DNA of 64,000 bases from Salvia splendens (Eukaryota; Streptophyta; Magnoliopsida; Lamiales; Lamiaceae): assembly GCF_004379255.2 (NCBI RefSeq), contig NC_056038.1, forward strand, positions 22,618,061-22,682,060, given 5' to 3'. Below the pieces are notes generated by a model. It saw only the letters and a list, made by a program, of their open reading frames with translations. It did no database searches and was not told the origin of the DNA. Below, piece by piece: positions 21,583-36,484 of the stretch; position 1 is the stretch's first letter; each line of letters opens with the position of its first letter. A program made the translations under genes and the position numbers.

Positions 21583-22370
21583 AACACATAATCAATCAAG
21601 AACATAACAAATTAGGTTGAAAAACCATCCCCTATTCATATGTCTATCCCCATGCAAAGAGATGTATCAACAATAATCAACAAACACCAACAATCTCTAA
21701 TAATCAATCAACAACACAATTCACGGAAGTAATAATAGCCTAGGAATGCTATCAACGTGATTGTGCAGATAAATAATGAAGAACAATAGGGGTATTCACC
21801 AAAATCCAAAATCCAACATTCAACACTATTCACCATCTTCAACAAAATTCAAAATTTATATCCTGGAAAACATGTGAGATCAATGTCAAACTCATCCCTA
21901 ATCATAAATCATGTTTTCTAACTGAAAATCTCAACAATTAAGGCAATTCCTATCGAAGAAAATCTCAACATGTGAGGCCATGCTGGGACGCCATGGAATG
22001 CGACGTAAATTTCACCGATATTATTCTCTCTTATTTTACTTTCACTTAATTTTAACTATTTATTATCATTTTCGCAAAACAACGGCCGAAAAGAGACTGC
22101 TCACTTATAAAATGGGATGGAGGGGTATTATTCATTACCAATACTATTGGAGATGGATAAGGTAAGCATAATCTATTGTCTATATGTACGTATGTTTAGA
22201 TCGAGTAATTTGTGAAACAATCTAGCATTATTTTATTTGTCCAAATAAAATCATTGATTGAATAAGTATATATTGTTTTAAATAATCAGCGAGTGTGTAA
22301 AGGGAGACTTAGGATCCTTACTTTGCTCTATTTAGGTAATGCAGTATATATAATAAGATTAGAAGATTAT
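21583..22370. other. Unassigned AT-rich spacer (second unit)
   Basis: Counterpart of 393-1,180, with a few single-base indels and no recognised gene. Confidence 0.5.
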
Positions 22371-22575
22371 TACTCCCTCCGTCCCACTCTAAGTGAAACA
22401 TTTTCTTTTTTGTGACGTCCTACTTTAAATGACATATTTCTAAATATGAAAACATCACTCTCTACTTTTTTCCATCTCTCTTACTTTACTCTCTCTACTT
22501 ACTCACAAAACAACACTACATAAAATCTCGTGCTGAATTAGAAATGTTCCACTTAAAGTGGGACGGAGAGAGTTA
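22371..22575. mobile_element. Stowaway MITE (second unit)
   Basis: Counterpart of 1,181-1,387, two bases shorter; same TA flanks and GGGACGGAGAGAG end. Confidence 0.93.
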
Positions 22576-24441
22576 TATAAATCTCCTCACTAATAGTATG
22601 CTCTACAATATTATTTCATGAGTCAACTTTGTTGATTCAAATTTAAAATATGAATCTTAAACTAAGTTGAGTAGTCCTTTTTTTTAAAGAACTAAAAACA
22701 AAATATCCAATCATTTCTTTTTTAACTAAAAACAAAATATTCAATCACACTTATTTTATTTTAGAATAAAGCTTAATTTTGGTCCTAAACATATGACCAA
22801 AATACGAATTTGTTCCAAAACATTCATTTTTTGAAAAACATGTTCATAACAAATGAAATTCTTGCCGGATTGGTACTTTTTTTACGGTTCCATAAAAAAA
22901 CTAACGATCATGGCACTGTGCAATTAACATTGACCATTAGTTTTTTTGACGGAACCATACAATAAGGACTTCTTAGGTGATATTTTCATTTGTTACGGAC
23001 CCATTGATAAGACTCATTTCATGCATTGGTTTTGAGTGATATTACGTGCTTTTGGGGGGAGATAATGCACAAACCATGAGTTTAAGTGTGCAGGTTGCTG
23101 TTGGATCAAGTAGATCGTGCAAATTGACCGAGCAGACACAGATTGAGCAGAAATGGAGTGAAAATGCCAAAAAGCCATCTAATTGATCAAGGAGAATTAT
23201 CAGAAGGAGCAGTGAGCAGGACAGTGGAGAGAGAATTCGAAGACACTCTTATTTTAAGGGTACAAATGTCAAATCATGGAAGACATATCCTAGGAATTTG
23301 AGCTTGAAGCCACCCTATATAAAGGGACCAACATTGAAGGAAGAGAGCAACCCCCTTTAGAGCTCTTCTAGCTCACAGCTTCACATAGCTCACCATTCTA
23401 CACAGTAGTTTTTAGAGAGTTCTTAGCTGCAAATTCACTCCAACTCCAGTTTCAAGCTCTCTACCTCCCAGCTCGGAGGGGGAAATCCTCAGTTCCGGCT
23501 GTTTCAATCATTTCATCATAGTTCCACCGCTCCGAGTAGCGAAGAAACAATCTTTATTTTCTTCCGATTAACTTTCGTGCTTTGAGAAGTTTTAGTACTT
23601 TAACATCCTAGCTTAAGAATTTCATAGTTATTTCGCTGCTTGTTTTCAAAATTAACGTGGGAAGCTTGGATTTGGTTTTATTTCTGAAGTTGTGAAAGGT
23701 TTCGTTGAAGTTCTTGTTGGATATGGTGAAGTTGAGCTTATTTGTGTTTGTTGGATGCTTTTCGCTAACAATAGTTGTTAGGATGTCCTAGTTCTAGCTT
23801 ATTAACTGATTTCGTAGATCCATGCTAGTTAGAATTTGATTCCGTAGATCTGATCTGTTCTGTTTTGGAAATTGCATGATTATGGCTTATTTTGGTTGAT
23901 CACTTAGCATAGATCCAGTAGTTCTTCGCTTAAATTTGTCGTTCGCGTCTTGTTTTGAAGCATGCTTTGTTTTCTTAAGATTCGATTTATGCAATGCTCT
24001 GTTCTTGCTTAGTTTTTTGAAGGAGACGAAGTAGGAGGTAGTTACAGATCAGATCTTAAACTTGCTCTATGCTTTTTACTTTTCCAGCTTTTCCTGTCAA
24101 CCCAGCCAGTTTAGGAAATATGGTCCCCACGTACTTTTCCACCTTGTCTGCCTATTTTAGGAAAGTTTTCAGCATGATCTTTTGGATGAAGGTCTTCCTA
24201 GTAGCCTTAGCTTAGATTTAAATGTTTGCTTCGTGTTTAGTCGTGCATGTATGTTGTCGTACGTAGCCTGTCTAGTTGATAAGTTAGGTAGAGTCCCCGG
24301 TTCATTCTTCCAAGTCAAGTAGGTAAAACTTAACCCACTTAGTTGCGTAGCAACTGCCAAAAACCTCCCAAAATGTCCCGAACACATGCTTGATACCTCC
24401 ATCCTTGTGGGATTCGATCCTTACTTCCCTATACTAATTAA
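22576..24441. mobile_element. Hairpin spacer and LTR-like promoter fragment (second unit)
   Basis: Counterpart of 1,388-3,256. It contains the foldback hairpin (about 22,886-22,962), the TATA-led leader from about 23,040 and the ending gtgggattcgatccttac near 24,407. Confidence 0.4.
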
Positions 24442-24871
24442 TACTCCCTCCGTCCTCAAAGAATATGCACTTTGGGTTCGGCACAGGTTTTAATACTCCA
24501 CCCGTTCCATAATAGAGGTCACACTTTCCTTTTTAGTTTGTTCCACAAAAGATGTCACATTTCTTTTTTTTGAAAAAAGTCTCTCACATTAATATACATA
24601 TATATTATTTTCTCTTTGCACTTAACACACAAAACAACACCACCTAAAATCTCGTGTCAATCCCTAAGTGTGACATCTAATCTGGGACGGAGGGAGTACA
24701 AAATTGGGAAAACAAGAGAGAGATAGAAAGAAAAAGTAATTAAAGTATTGTTAGTGGAGAATGAGTCTCACCTCATTAGAATGAAAAGAGTTTCTAAAAT
24801 TGGAAAGTGCATATTCTTGTGGGACGGACTAACTAGGAAAGAGTGCATATTCTTGTAGGACGGAGGGAGTA
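24442..24871. mobile_element. Nested Stowaway pair (second unit)
   Basis: Counterpart of 3,257-3,686; the inner MITE is at 24,494-24,698. Because both copies carry the same nest, nesting came before duplication. Confidence 0.88.
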
Positions 24872-25855
24872 GTATTTTTTTCTTAAAAAAAAATTAACTC
24901 CTATTGTAGGACGGAGGGAGTGCATATTCTTGTAGGACGGAGGGAGTAGTATTTGTGGTTTATGGGTTTAAAAGTAGCTTCGTATTGCGCGTCCGACAAC
25001 ACGTATTGGTCCAGTCAGTCTTCTTGATCTGTCTGCGATTTTCCTTTATATATTTTGTTTACATCGCGCGTTCTCGAGCCATGTCTTTCACCCATTTTTT
25101 CAACAAATTTCCAATATCCGTCGGTAGAAATAGGATGTCAAATTGACGAAGCAGAAGAAGAATAGAGATTTAATTCTATTGTTGATTTGCCAATTGGGCA
25201 CGCAATTCGTTTGGAAAATTTTCACAATTACCGATTCTCTTCTTTCTTGCCCATTTCTAATTCTTGAAAATTTATCAAAATCCGTCTGCGCAAATTTGAG
25301 ATTCTTGAAAATTTTGGAGAAGCAAGAAATAACAATATGAGATGTTATGTTGAATTTAAGCTTGGAAAAAAATATTGTGGAATCTCAATTTGAAGAAGAA
25401 AATAATAAAGAGATAGCAGATTGTATTGTTTGTGATAAAGATTGTGTAGATAAATTTTTGTACCAACTTAATTGGGACAGATGGAGTAATATAATATCCT
25501 TTCAAACACACAAAATAGTGCAACCTTATAATGCGAGTGACTGTCTAGGATTGATACCAGTTGCGGATCCAGAATTTTCATATTGGGGGTGCGATAAATA
25601 ATTATATTCACTTGAAAATATAAAATTGAAGCGATATTTTTTCGGCTATGTCAATTTTTCTATCAAGTCATTCCATTAAATAAAAATAATTAATTTTAGG
25701 GCTATTACTTGAAAAATTTATCCCTTTGAAATTTAAAATTTATCCCTTTTAAATTTTATTTTAAATTTATCCCTTTGAAATATGAACTTTCTAATTTAGG
25801 ATAAAACTTTCTTTCTAATAAAGCGAGAATTCATTCTCTACTAACAATACTTAGC
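24872..25855. other. Unassigned AT-rich region (second unit)
   Basis: Counterpart of 3,687-4,670, including duplicated Stowaway ends at 24,906-24,948. An extra A near 25,370 changes the frame relative to the first copy. Confidence 0.5.
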
Positions 25856-25868
25856 ATATATATATATA
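25856..25868. repeat. (TA)n tract, left flank of element A (second unit)
   Basis: Same length as in the first copy, directly before the GGGGAGCC terminus. Confidence 0.9.
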
Positions 25869-26499
25869 GGGGAGCCTTATTCTCCTTTTCCTCTCTTACA
25901 TCCTTTTTCCTTCTTAATATTAACCCTTAGATCTAGGGAATCGACGGATCATATTATTTCTAGGAATCTAATTCCGTGTTGCATTATAGTAGGTCGCAGT
26001 ATGCATTACAGGGGTAATATAGACATTTTCAGGTGTAATATGAACCGCCATATTTTGGAAGGAGAGACTTTTACGGGATTTGAAACAATCTACTCTGCTT
26101 ATTTCATCATTCTATACGCACACCACCCAAACAATTCACCCCACTCTCTCCACCACTTAAAACCCTAGCTCTCCCCCTCCCCATCGCTGATTCAGACGAT
26201 TGAGCAGCAGGGGACCAAAATTCCGGCGAAAATCAGCAACTGGCGACAACATCTACGCATAAACACCGACTCATTTCTCATAGGTATGTTTAAACAGCGA
26301 TGGAGGCATCTTTTTTCGTGCTTTTGCAGACGCATAGTGTTAAAATCGCGTCTTTATAGTTTGCCTGGGCGCAGACAGGCGTGAAATAAGTTGGTTTTTG
26401 TTTTTGGATTTCTCTGAATTTTAAGTGATTTTGGGTTCAGATAAATAGGTGTCGATTGCGGCTTCATGATACGTTTTTTTGGTTGCAGGCAGATCGATA

Positions 26500-28373
26500 A
26501 TGACTAAGAGGGGACGACCGTTTTCTCAAGTATCAGAGGCTGCAGGTAAATTTTCCGTCGGATTGATTCAAGTCAGTATCTTTTTTGTAGATTGTGTGAA
26601 AGGGTATTAGCAACCTTCTAGAATCCGAATTATCCATGTTTTGTGGTCAATTGGTTCGTAATAATCTTGTCTGTGTTTTCACCTTTTATGAATATGAATA
26701 GCATTATTTAGATGTCTAGTTTCATTACTTGCAGTAAAGCTAGCATTTTAGGGGTATTTAGATGTGCAGTGCTCAAGAGTATATACATTTATTGTTTGTT
26801 CGGATTACTGTATTATGTATATGTTTGGAGATTCATTGAGGGTTTTAAATTGTGCGTGTGCTGCATAATACAATATGTAAGAATTCCGTGTGCATTTTTT
26901 AGGCCAGACAGTGCATTATGGGTAGGTTTGTATACATTATTTGTTCATTATGGGTAGGCCAGACAGTACCTCCACAATGTTCATTATTTCTTTATTTTCT
27001 GCATTATGGGTAGGTTTGTATTCATTATTTGTTCCTACTGCATCATGTTTGTCTTGCTGTAAGTAATTATCCCGACTTATTACTTTTGATGTTGTCTTGT
27101 TTAATATGTAGTGCATTATCTAAAAGAATAATAGCATACCTTTCAGTATATGGTGCATTTTAGAGGTGTGTGCAGTGTATTGTGTGTTATGCAATTTATT
27201 TTGAAGACATATAGTTATATGCATTATTGAACGTAGCCTGTGCATTACGTACCAAGATGTATGCATTATAGTATTAATATTAAGCATTATAGTATTAATA
27301 TTAAGCATTATGTATGTGTTTGGAGATTAGTGCATTATTTATGTGCTTGGAGATTCATTGTGTGTTTTACATTGTGCATAATGTAGAGTAGATAGTGTGC
27401 TCCAGAATACAGTATGTAAGAATTCTGTGTGCATTTTTTATGCCAGACAGTGCATTATGTATCATTATGCATGCATTATGTTGCTTTTAACATTGGTTAT
27501 TGGTTGTATTGGTTTGTTGCCTCAGATTTTTACAGAGGAATCTGATTGATGATTTGTTACTTTTATATATTATATGGTTTGATTAGTGCATTATGTCTAT
27601 ACTGAAACCGTCATTATGTGCAGAAAAGTATGCAATATATATGGTGTTGTGTGTTTTAGTGACTACAATAAGTAAATAGTACATATGTGCATTTTTTAGT
27701 TTGTACTGTGCATTATTGAACATGATTTATGCATTATGTTTATTAAATTATGCATTACTAAGCGTATTGGGTGTGTACTAGTATTTACTCAGTCAGGATG
27801 AGTGGTATTCATTATGTGCAGTAAATTATGCAATATGTAGGGTGTTGTGTGTTTTAGTGACTAAACTCAGGAAAGAGTACATATGTGCATTTTTTAGTAT
27901 AGACTGTGCATTATGGAACATAATTTATGCATTATGTTTACTAAATTATGCATTACTAAGGGTATTGGGTTTGTTGTAATAGCTGCCCAGTTAGTATGAA
28001 AGTTTTTTTATTGTGTTGTGTTGGTACTGCATTGTGAATCTGTAATAGTGCATTTTTTGTAGTATTGTGTGCATTATATGAGTGGTATTATTTATATTGT
28101 TTAATACATTTTCTGTGTAACACATGTGCATTTTTGTGTTTAGACAATGCATTATGAGTAATTTTTAATGCATTATGAGGTTGTGTTATGCATTATTTCA
28201 TATGATATATGCATAAATCTGTAAAAAGCTAGCAGCATTATTTATTCTGATTTATTGATAATGTTTTGATGTTTTACTTTGTTTGATCCATATCAGAGAA
28301 GCGGCTAAGATCAGACATTGACGATGCAGTTGACGATGTTATTCCAGTTGACGAGAATTATGGTTTGGAGTGA
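26500..28373 (+). CDS. Spliced micro-ORF in element A (second unit)
   Basis: Coding exons at 26,500-26,545 and 28,297-28,373, with the same GTAAAT donor, CATATCAG acceptor and 40-residue product as the first copy. The preservation may only reflect how recent the duplication is. Function unknown. Confidence 0.35.
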
Positions 28374-29476
28374 GTTTTGGTTCGGCTATAGTGAGATCTT
28401 GGTTAATGGGTAAACTGATATTCGGATAGATGTTTCAATTTAAAACTATACTTTTTCGCAACTTAATAAGTGCGTTTGGATATTAGCTAATTATTTAGAT
28501 TTGGGTAAATTATCCGTATTTAGCATTATAGATTGTGCATTGTGTTTTACAATCTGTGCATTACTCCTTTATCGACTGTCATTATTTGCAATGAAGTGTT
28601 CGTTACGATAATAATTGTGTATATGCAAAGTCTGAGCTGTTATTCCAGTTGACGAGAATTATGGTTTGGAGTGAGTTTTGGTTCGGCTATAGGGAGATTT
28701 TGGTTAATGGATAAACTGATATTCGGATAGATGTTTCAATTTAAAACTATACTTTTTCGCAACTTAATAAGTGTGTTTGGATATTAGCTAATTATTTAGA
28801 TTTGGGTAAATTATCCGTATTTAGCATTATAGATTGTGCATTGTGTTTTACAATCTGTGCATTACTCCTTTATCGACTGTCATTATTTGCAATGTAGTGT
28901 TCGTTACGATAATAATTGTGTATATGCAAAGTCTGAGCATTATGTGTAATTATATCGTCATTATTTACAGTCAATTATGCATTATAAGAAGTATGCATGA
29001 TAAATTTAAAGTGGATATAAACGTTGCGACAGAATTCAGGGGTGCATGGTTTATTTCAACTGGATATAAATTCAACATTAGATAAATTAGTGCATTATTT
29101 GATTAAAACGCTGCATTATTTACCAAGAAATTATCATTATTTAAAATTTTGTATTGAATAAGGCGTATCAACGGGCTGCATTATTTATTCCAATAAGTGA
29201 ATTTTTTAATTTAATCGTTTTGCCAGAATTCAGGGGTTCATGGAATATTAAAATCAGATATCAATTCTGCAATCTACATTTTAGTGCATTATTTTACTAA
29301 AACGTTGCATTATGACCTAGGAAAAAAAATTGGGAACAAACAAAATAATTCATCAGAACACAACTGATACAAAGTTGACTTGTTTAAATAAAAACCAAAC
29401 GTTGCATTATGACAGAAATAAAGTTCCAATAACAAAAACAAAAACATGACCTAGTGCAAGACACAAGATGTTGCTA

Positions 29477-30531
29477 TATGTACGTACTATACCCTAGCCC
29501 CTAGTCTAATTAAACCCTGGGGGGAAACAAGAAACGTGTGCCAAACATCGTATCACGGTAAATCTTATTCGTATGCATTGCAGTTCACATAATTTGCATT
29601 ATACAGTCAATAATATTCATTACTCGCTACAATTTGGTGCATTTTTCGAATTGTTTTACAATTTGTAATTAATGTGTACGTACTATACCCTAGCCCCTAA
29701 TCTTATTAAACCCTTGGGGGAAACAAGAACCGTGTGCCAAACAACGAAACACGGTAAATCTTATTCGTATGCATTGCAGTTCAGATTTTGATCATTATAT
29801 AGTCAAATATATCCATTACTCAATACCATAAGTTGTCATACATAAACTGTTATTAAACCCTGGGGGAAACAAGAAACGTGTGCCAAACATCGTATCACGG
29901 TACATCTTATTCGTATGCATTGCAGTTCACATAATTTGCATTATACAGTCAATAATATGCATTATTCGCTACAATTTGGTGCATTATTCGAATTGTTTTA
30001 CAATTTGTAATTAATGTGTACGTACTATACCCTAGCCCCTAATCTTATTAAACCCTTGGGGGAAACAAGAACCGTGTGCCAAACAACGAAACACGGTAAA
30101 TCTTATTTGTATGCATTGCAGTTCACATAATTTGCATTATACAGTTAATAATATGCATTACTCGCTACAATTTGGTGCATTATTCGAATTGTTTTACAAT
30201 TTGTAATTAATGTGTACGTACTATACCCTAGCCCCTAATCTTATTAAACCCTTGGGGAAACAAGAAGCGTGTGCCAAACAACGAAACACGGTAAATCTTA
30301 TTCGTATGCATTGCAGTTCAGATTTTGATCATTATATAGTCAAATATATCCATTACTCAATAACAGATGTTGTCATACATAAACTGTTATTAAACCATGG
30401 GGGGAAACAAGAAACGTGTGCCAAACATCGTATCACGGTACATCTTATTCGTATGCATTGCAGTTCACATAATTTGCATTATACGGTCAATAATATGCAT
30501 TACTCGCTACAATTTGGTGCATTATATGGAT
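29477..30531 (+). repeat. Six-unit tandem array (second unit)
   Basis: Counterpart of 8,292-9,346 with the same pattern of long and short units. Confidence 0.92.
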
Positions 30532-30696
30532 ACAATCGATTCATCCCCAATTCGAAAAAAACCTAACAACAATGAACAATAAAGCAATTCAAAATTCTCG
30601 AGATCAATTATACAATTATTCGATTCGCAAAGCAGCACTCGAATGAATGAATGAAAAATCACGGCTATTATAAATCATCAAATCAACATCGATCGA

Positions 30697-30864
30697 TCAG
30701 CGCCGCACCTTCTGATGAAAATTCCGATGATAGTTGCAGGCGACGCACCTCAAGGCGGCGGCGGTGCCGTCCTCACCGGTAGGCATGAACTCGCAGCAGC
30801 CGTCGACGGTGTACTTGCCGAGGAGCGGAATCGTCAATCTCCACACCAATTGAAGTTTGATCAT
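30697..30864 (-). pseudogene. ZF-HD / MIF zinc-finger remnant (second unit)
   Basis: Identical at the protein level to 9,512-9,679: [15 protein letters not shown], then [13 protein letters not shown], with the first zinc-binding half missing and Tyr in place of a core Cys. It is antisense at the right end of element A. The same disabled state in both copies shows the damage came before the duplication. Confidence 0.85.
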
Positions 30865-31287
30865 GTCGTTGCAGCGATTGAAGGATCCTTCTAGATTTTA
30901 TTCGAATTGTGGTTTTGGATTCGATTTGATCATCGGACTTGAGAGAACGAATCATTCTCTGGATTTCGAGAACAAATCACAGTAATTGAAGGATAGAATT
31001 CACTGGTGTTGACAACGATTTTGATGAATTAATTGATTGGCACAACGATTGCGTGAATATCTTCCTTCCAGATTGAAGACGATTTTGAGATATTGAAAAT
31101 AAGGAAACACGTGAATTAAGGGGGGAGAAACTGATCCAAATTTGATTTCCATTTTAGCCCTTTTTGGGTTTTTTAATCATTAAATTTAATATTTTTATAA
31201 ACAAATTTAGGCCATAGGATTTGGAAAATCAAGGTCTAAGATCAAGAAGGAAATAGGAGGAAATATAGGAAAAGGAAATGAATACAT

Positions 31288-31290
<3 letters not shown>

Positions 31291-31323
<33 letters not shown>
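31291..31323. repeat. (TA)n tract shared by elements A and B (second unit)
   Basis: 33 bases, ten longer than in the first unit, as expected for a slipping microsatellite. Confidence 0.95.
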
Positions 31324-31325
<2 letters not shown>

Positions 31326-33387
31326 GTGTGTTATAATGATAACCCCAATTTCCGTAATAACCCTATAACCAAATCTAGACCACACATTTTTAAAATCACG
31401 CGGTCTAGATTCAAACTTAGATTTACTTCATAAAAAAAGCGCGAGGGTAAATATGTCATTTCGCTCATGATAAAATTTACGTATCCAAATTTTGCTCATT
31501 TAATTTCTGAATTTCGCTCATTTTTTCATTTTATCAGTCAGTCAAAAGTATCATTTTATCAACTCAGAGTATCATTCTATCCGGGAAAACTATCATTCTA
31601 TGCAATAAACCTAACATATATCATTTTATCATTTTATCAGTCAGTCAAAAGTATCATTTTATCAACTCAGAGTATCATTCTATCCGGCAAAACTATCATT
31701 TTATCAGTTTTATGTCATTTTGTCACGTTAAAGTATCATTTTATCAGCTTATATGCAATTTCTTCAGCTAAACTATCATTTTTATAAGGTTACTGTTATT
31801 TTATCCGCTTAGATTATCATTTTATCAGGTAAAAGTATCATTTTATTAAACAAAAATGTCATTTTATACACCAAAAATACCTATCATTCTATCGGCTGAA
31901 AGTATCATTCTACCCGACAAAACTATCATTCTATCGGCTGAAAGTATCATTCTATCCAGAAAAACTATCATTTTATCAGTTTTATGTCATTTTGTCACGT
32001 TAAAGTATCATTTTATCAGCTTATATGCAATTTCTTCAGCTAAACTATCATTTTTATAAGGTTACTGTCATTTTATCCGCTTAGATTATCATTTTATCAG
32101 GTAAAAGTATCATTTTATTAAACAAAAATGTCATTTTATACACCAAAAATACCTATCATTCTATCGGCTGAAAGTATCATTCTACCCGGCAAAACTATCA
32201 TTCTATCGGCTGAAAGTATCATTCTATCCGGCAAAACTATCATTTTATGCAGTAAACCTAACATTTATAAGCTAAAAGTATCATTTTATCAACTCAGAGT
32301 ATCATTCTATCCGGAAAAACTATCATTTGGCGAAATTCAGAAATTAAATGAGGGAAATGACAGTTTTACCCCCGCACTTTTATCATTTTATCATTTTATC
32401 AGTCAGTCAAAAGTATCATTTTATCAACTCAGAGTGTCATTCTATCCGGCAAAACTATCATTTTATCAGTTTTATGTCATTTTGTCACGTTAAAGTATCA
32501 TTTTATCAGCTTATATGCAATTTCTTCAGCTAAACTATCATTTTTATAAGGTAACTGTTATTTTATCCGCTTAGATTATCATTTTATCAGGTAAAAGTAT
32601 CATTTTATTAATCAAAAATGTCATTTTATACACCAAAATTACCTATCATTCTATCGGCTGAAAGTATCATTCTACCCGACAAAACTATCATTCTATCGGC
32701 TGAAAGTATCATTCTATCCGGAAAAACTATCATTTTATCAGTTTTATGTCATTTTGTCACGTTAAAGTATCATTTTATCAGCTTATATGCAATTTCTTCA
32801 GCTAAACTATCATTTTTATAAGGTTACTGTCATTTTATCCGCTTAGATTATCATTTTATCAGGTAAAAGTATCATTTTATTAAACAAAAATGTCATTTTA
32901 TACACCAAAAATACCTATCATTCTATCGGCTGAAAGTATCATTCTACCCGGCAAAACTATCATTCTATCGGCTGAAAGTATCATTCTATCCGGCAAAACT
33001 ATCATTTTATGCAGTAAACCTAACATTTATAAGCTAAAAGTATCATTTTATCAACTCAGAGTATCATTCTATCCGGAAAAACTATCATTTGGCGAAATTC
33101 AGAAATTAAATGAGGGAAATGACAGTTTTACCCCCGCACTTTTTTTTATGAAGTAAATCTAAGTTTGAATCTCAAAACTATCATTCTATGCAATAAACCT
33201 ATAATTTTACGTGATATTTGGCAAAATTCAGAAATTAAATGAGAGAAATGACAGTTTTACCCCCGCGTTTTTTTTATGAAGTAAATCTAAGTTTGAATCT
33301 CAACAGCATGATTAGAAATATGTGTGGTCCAGATTTGGTTATAGGGTTATTACGATATTTAGGGGTTATCATATATGATCACAACTC
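31324..33387. mobile_element. Element B (second unit)
   Basis: 2,064 bp against 2,063 in the first copy. Long inverted repeats at both ends; minisatellite with 272-bp and 762-bp higher-order periods. Internal one-base indels relative to the first copy break or extend the spurious frames. Confidence 0.85.
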
Positions 33388-33400
33388 TATATATATATAT
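33388..33400. repeat. (TA)n tract, right flank of element B (second unit)
   Basis: Same as 12,192-12,204. Confidence 0.9.
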
Positions 33401-34041
33401 TCTATCTCTTTCTTTACTTTACAATTGTGCATTAAATTCGTATCCCTTCAAAAGTTAATATTATTAGGGAACAGAGTGAGTATTAAAACTAAAGTTAAAT
33501 ACAATTTATTAGAATTGTTCCATGACAATTGTACTGTATATACATATTATATACAATTCGAAAGTGCATATACATGCAAATTGGTCGACTTCTGCCATAG
33601 CATGGAAATATAAGAGTTTAAAACAGATTGAATCTGAATTCGATGTTCTTTCACAACATAATAGATCATCCTATCTCATTTTCCCCTTAATTAAAACATC
33701 TTCAAATTTATTTAATAAACAATTATATGTACACCTAGACGTTGCATATACTTTAAATTTACTTCTTATTCTTATACTCAATTTTGTGTGAATTACTTGA
33801 ACTGCGACAATTTCATTGTTTATGCATCAAAATAACTTCGATGCATATATCTATGTTCTAATAATATATTCAAATAAAATTATTTAAAATATAGAATTAA
33901 TGTGTATAACAACAATTTTCGTATATATTATTATAATTATGTACTTGTGTTAACACTATTTAATAAATTTCGAAATAAATCCAATGCATATATGCATGTT
34001 TCTAATAATACAGTTGTGATCAAATAATAATTAATTTTCAG
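33401..34041. other. AT-rich spacer (second unit)
   Basis: Counterpart of 12,205-12,845; no gene recognised. Confidence 0.5.
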
Positions 34042-34238
34042 TATAGAACGCATAATTTTTAATTATGTATTTTAAAATTATCAACACAAAGATATAACTT
34101 TATCAACATAATATGTAAATTTAAATATCAACACAAAGACATAATTATATTAAAACAAGACAATTGCTCAAGTTATGTCTTAGTGTTGTCTTAGTGTTGA
34201 TAATAATACAAAATTGAAAAGTTATGCGTTCTAAAGTA
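34042..34238. mobile_element. Small MITE (second unit)
   Basis: Counterpart of 12,846-13,042 with the same inverted ends (tagaacgcata / tatgcgttcta). Confidence 0.8.
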
Positions 34239-36484
34239 GAAATTAGTTTATTATTATAATGGAAACCTCTAATAATACAGTATCTAATATTCATATAAAA
34301 TTATGTTTAATATTAATGCATGTGAATTATAATAATTCAACTATAGTATTTAATAATTTTGCTAATATATTAACTACAGAAATACATATTTCTGATCATA
34401 TATCTGAAATCTGAATTAAAATATTATACCTATCAGATGTGATGCATAAGATTTTAATTGGTTTTAATTTTGCATTATTTATTTTTGATTGGGAATATTT
34501 TTATTATAATATTTCATACTACTATTGATAAATATGTATAACAATAATTGAAGTATACGACAAAAAACTTTAAACTGTATATAAATACAATGCAGCATGT
34601 TTTTGATCATATTACTTCCCTTCATATCATATTTTATATTTTCAAAATATATTACTTTTAATAAGAACAAATTAGTAGGATTCATGTAAGGATGACGAAG
34701 GAGAAAAAGTTTACTGAGATATAAATATAGAAGGAGAAAGACTAAGGGTATGCAAATTGCAATTCAGAGTTCAATTTATTTGTTTAAGTAAATGCTCTCA
34801 CACTCCACATAATTAATATTTTCTCACTTCGTCCATACGTAATTGTCTCGTATTTTTTTCTTTAGTAATATGTGTACTGTAAAATAAGAATAACATGCTG
34901 ACTAGACTCAATAAAATATTCAACTTAATTAGAATGCATGCATGTTCATTTTATTTCTCTATCTTTTCTTAGGCAGTTTTATGACATTCTTTCGCATTAA
35001 TTAAATCAAACTTTAATTATTTGCATGAACTTAATCTGGCAATTGACTTTAATATCTTGAAGAATTAAATAAATTCGGATATTAATCGTAATGGAGTTAT
35101 TAAATAAGCCAACATATTTGACTAATGGGGTGTGATCTGTTGCTAATTCTCTTAACTTGCTAACGTTGCTAGCTCATCAATACAGTGTATTAAAAATTCA
35201 ATACAATGACATTGAAATGCCAATAAACTTAGTTGATATTTTAATACAAGTTAGCATTAAATAAAAGTTAGCATTTCATTTTTGGTAAATGGACCTCACA
35301 TTCCGCTAACTCATTACCTTCACATTCTATTATAAAACTAATATATAAATGTGAGGCCTACTTTCCACTAACTTTTTCCACTCACTTTTCTTCATATTTC
35401 TTAAAACTCATGGCGAATCAAACATGGACAACATTTTGCGGACGGAGGGAGTACAATTACTACTATTTCGTCCACAAAAATAATTATGGTAATAAATGAC
35501 ACGGGTTTTCATGCAAAATTAATAAAACATGAGAAAAAAATGAAGATAAAAATAGTTAAAAATGAAAAATAAGGTCCATCTCATTTTGAAATTCTTTTTA
35601 TATTAAGAATACTTCAACGATATTCTTGATATCAAGAGAAAAAAAACATTACAAGAAATACACAATATGGTTTCAATCGGTAATTGTGAGGATATTGTCG
35701 GAAGGAAGTCGAGTCATGCTACAGTCAGAGAGTCATATACATTACACATCACAAAATCCCAACTAGGTCATTCTACCTCGCAAAGTTTTCTGAGTTACAC
35801 AACTTAGCTTTGCTCCTGCAAGGTATTAGGATTTGCATCGGAAGACTTGCAAAATAAATAAATTTAGATAACATAATCGATTTAAGTAACCATTGTATTA
35901 ATCCAATTCGTGCATAAATTACAGATTGCATGCTAGGTCCGTAATTAATTCACAAATAGGAAGTATAAATCCTAAATCATGAACTTTATGGTTTAAATTA
36001 TTTATTCTCCAAAGAATCGAACTGACTTACTACTCCTCTACGTGAAGATTCTGCAATACTCAACCAATGATCTTTTGCTTTGTTTCTCGAACTCTAAATT
36101 TGATCATTGGGAGGGCATAGTTTATAAAGGGCTCTTTCAGTTTGCCATGATATGTAACTTGATGCAGATTTAGAGTGATTATGGCCCACAAAGCTGAAAT
36201 AATAAAAATGGCGTTCAGTTAGCCCATTTTGGAATCGATTTGGGGCTCCAACCAATATGACGGGAACTGACGAAACACCCCTCATATATTTATTAACAAT
36301 TTGAACTTCCCTGAGCTCCACCCTCGATTTTTGTAGCTCAAGATCATTGTTTACAATGTCGTGTAATGAAGAAGCCACACAAAAAAATCGCCATCTCTGG
36401 TTGAGCCTACTCTTTCACTCCTTTCTTCTCATTCTCTTCCTCTGCAAATCACAATAGTAACTCCCTTCGCCTCCCTTTCCTGCC
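34239..36484. other. Unassigned AT-rich region (second unit)
   Basis: Counterpart of 13,043-15,288, including the possible Stowaway-like element (about 34,815-35,452) and the antisense 94-codon frame (36,094-36,378; one Ser to Asn difference). Confidence 0.4.

Larger units (their letters stand above)
25869..31290. mobile_element. Element A (second unit)
   Basis: Same 5,422-bp length and internal order as 4,684-10,105: spliced micro-ORF, TGCATTAT array (about 26.9-28.3 kb), 302-bp duplication (28,336-28,937), six-unit array (29,477-30,531) and antisense MIF remnant. Only scattered substitutions and 1-2 base indels distinguish it. Confidence 0.75.
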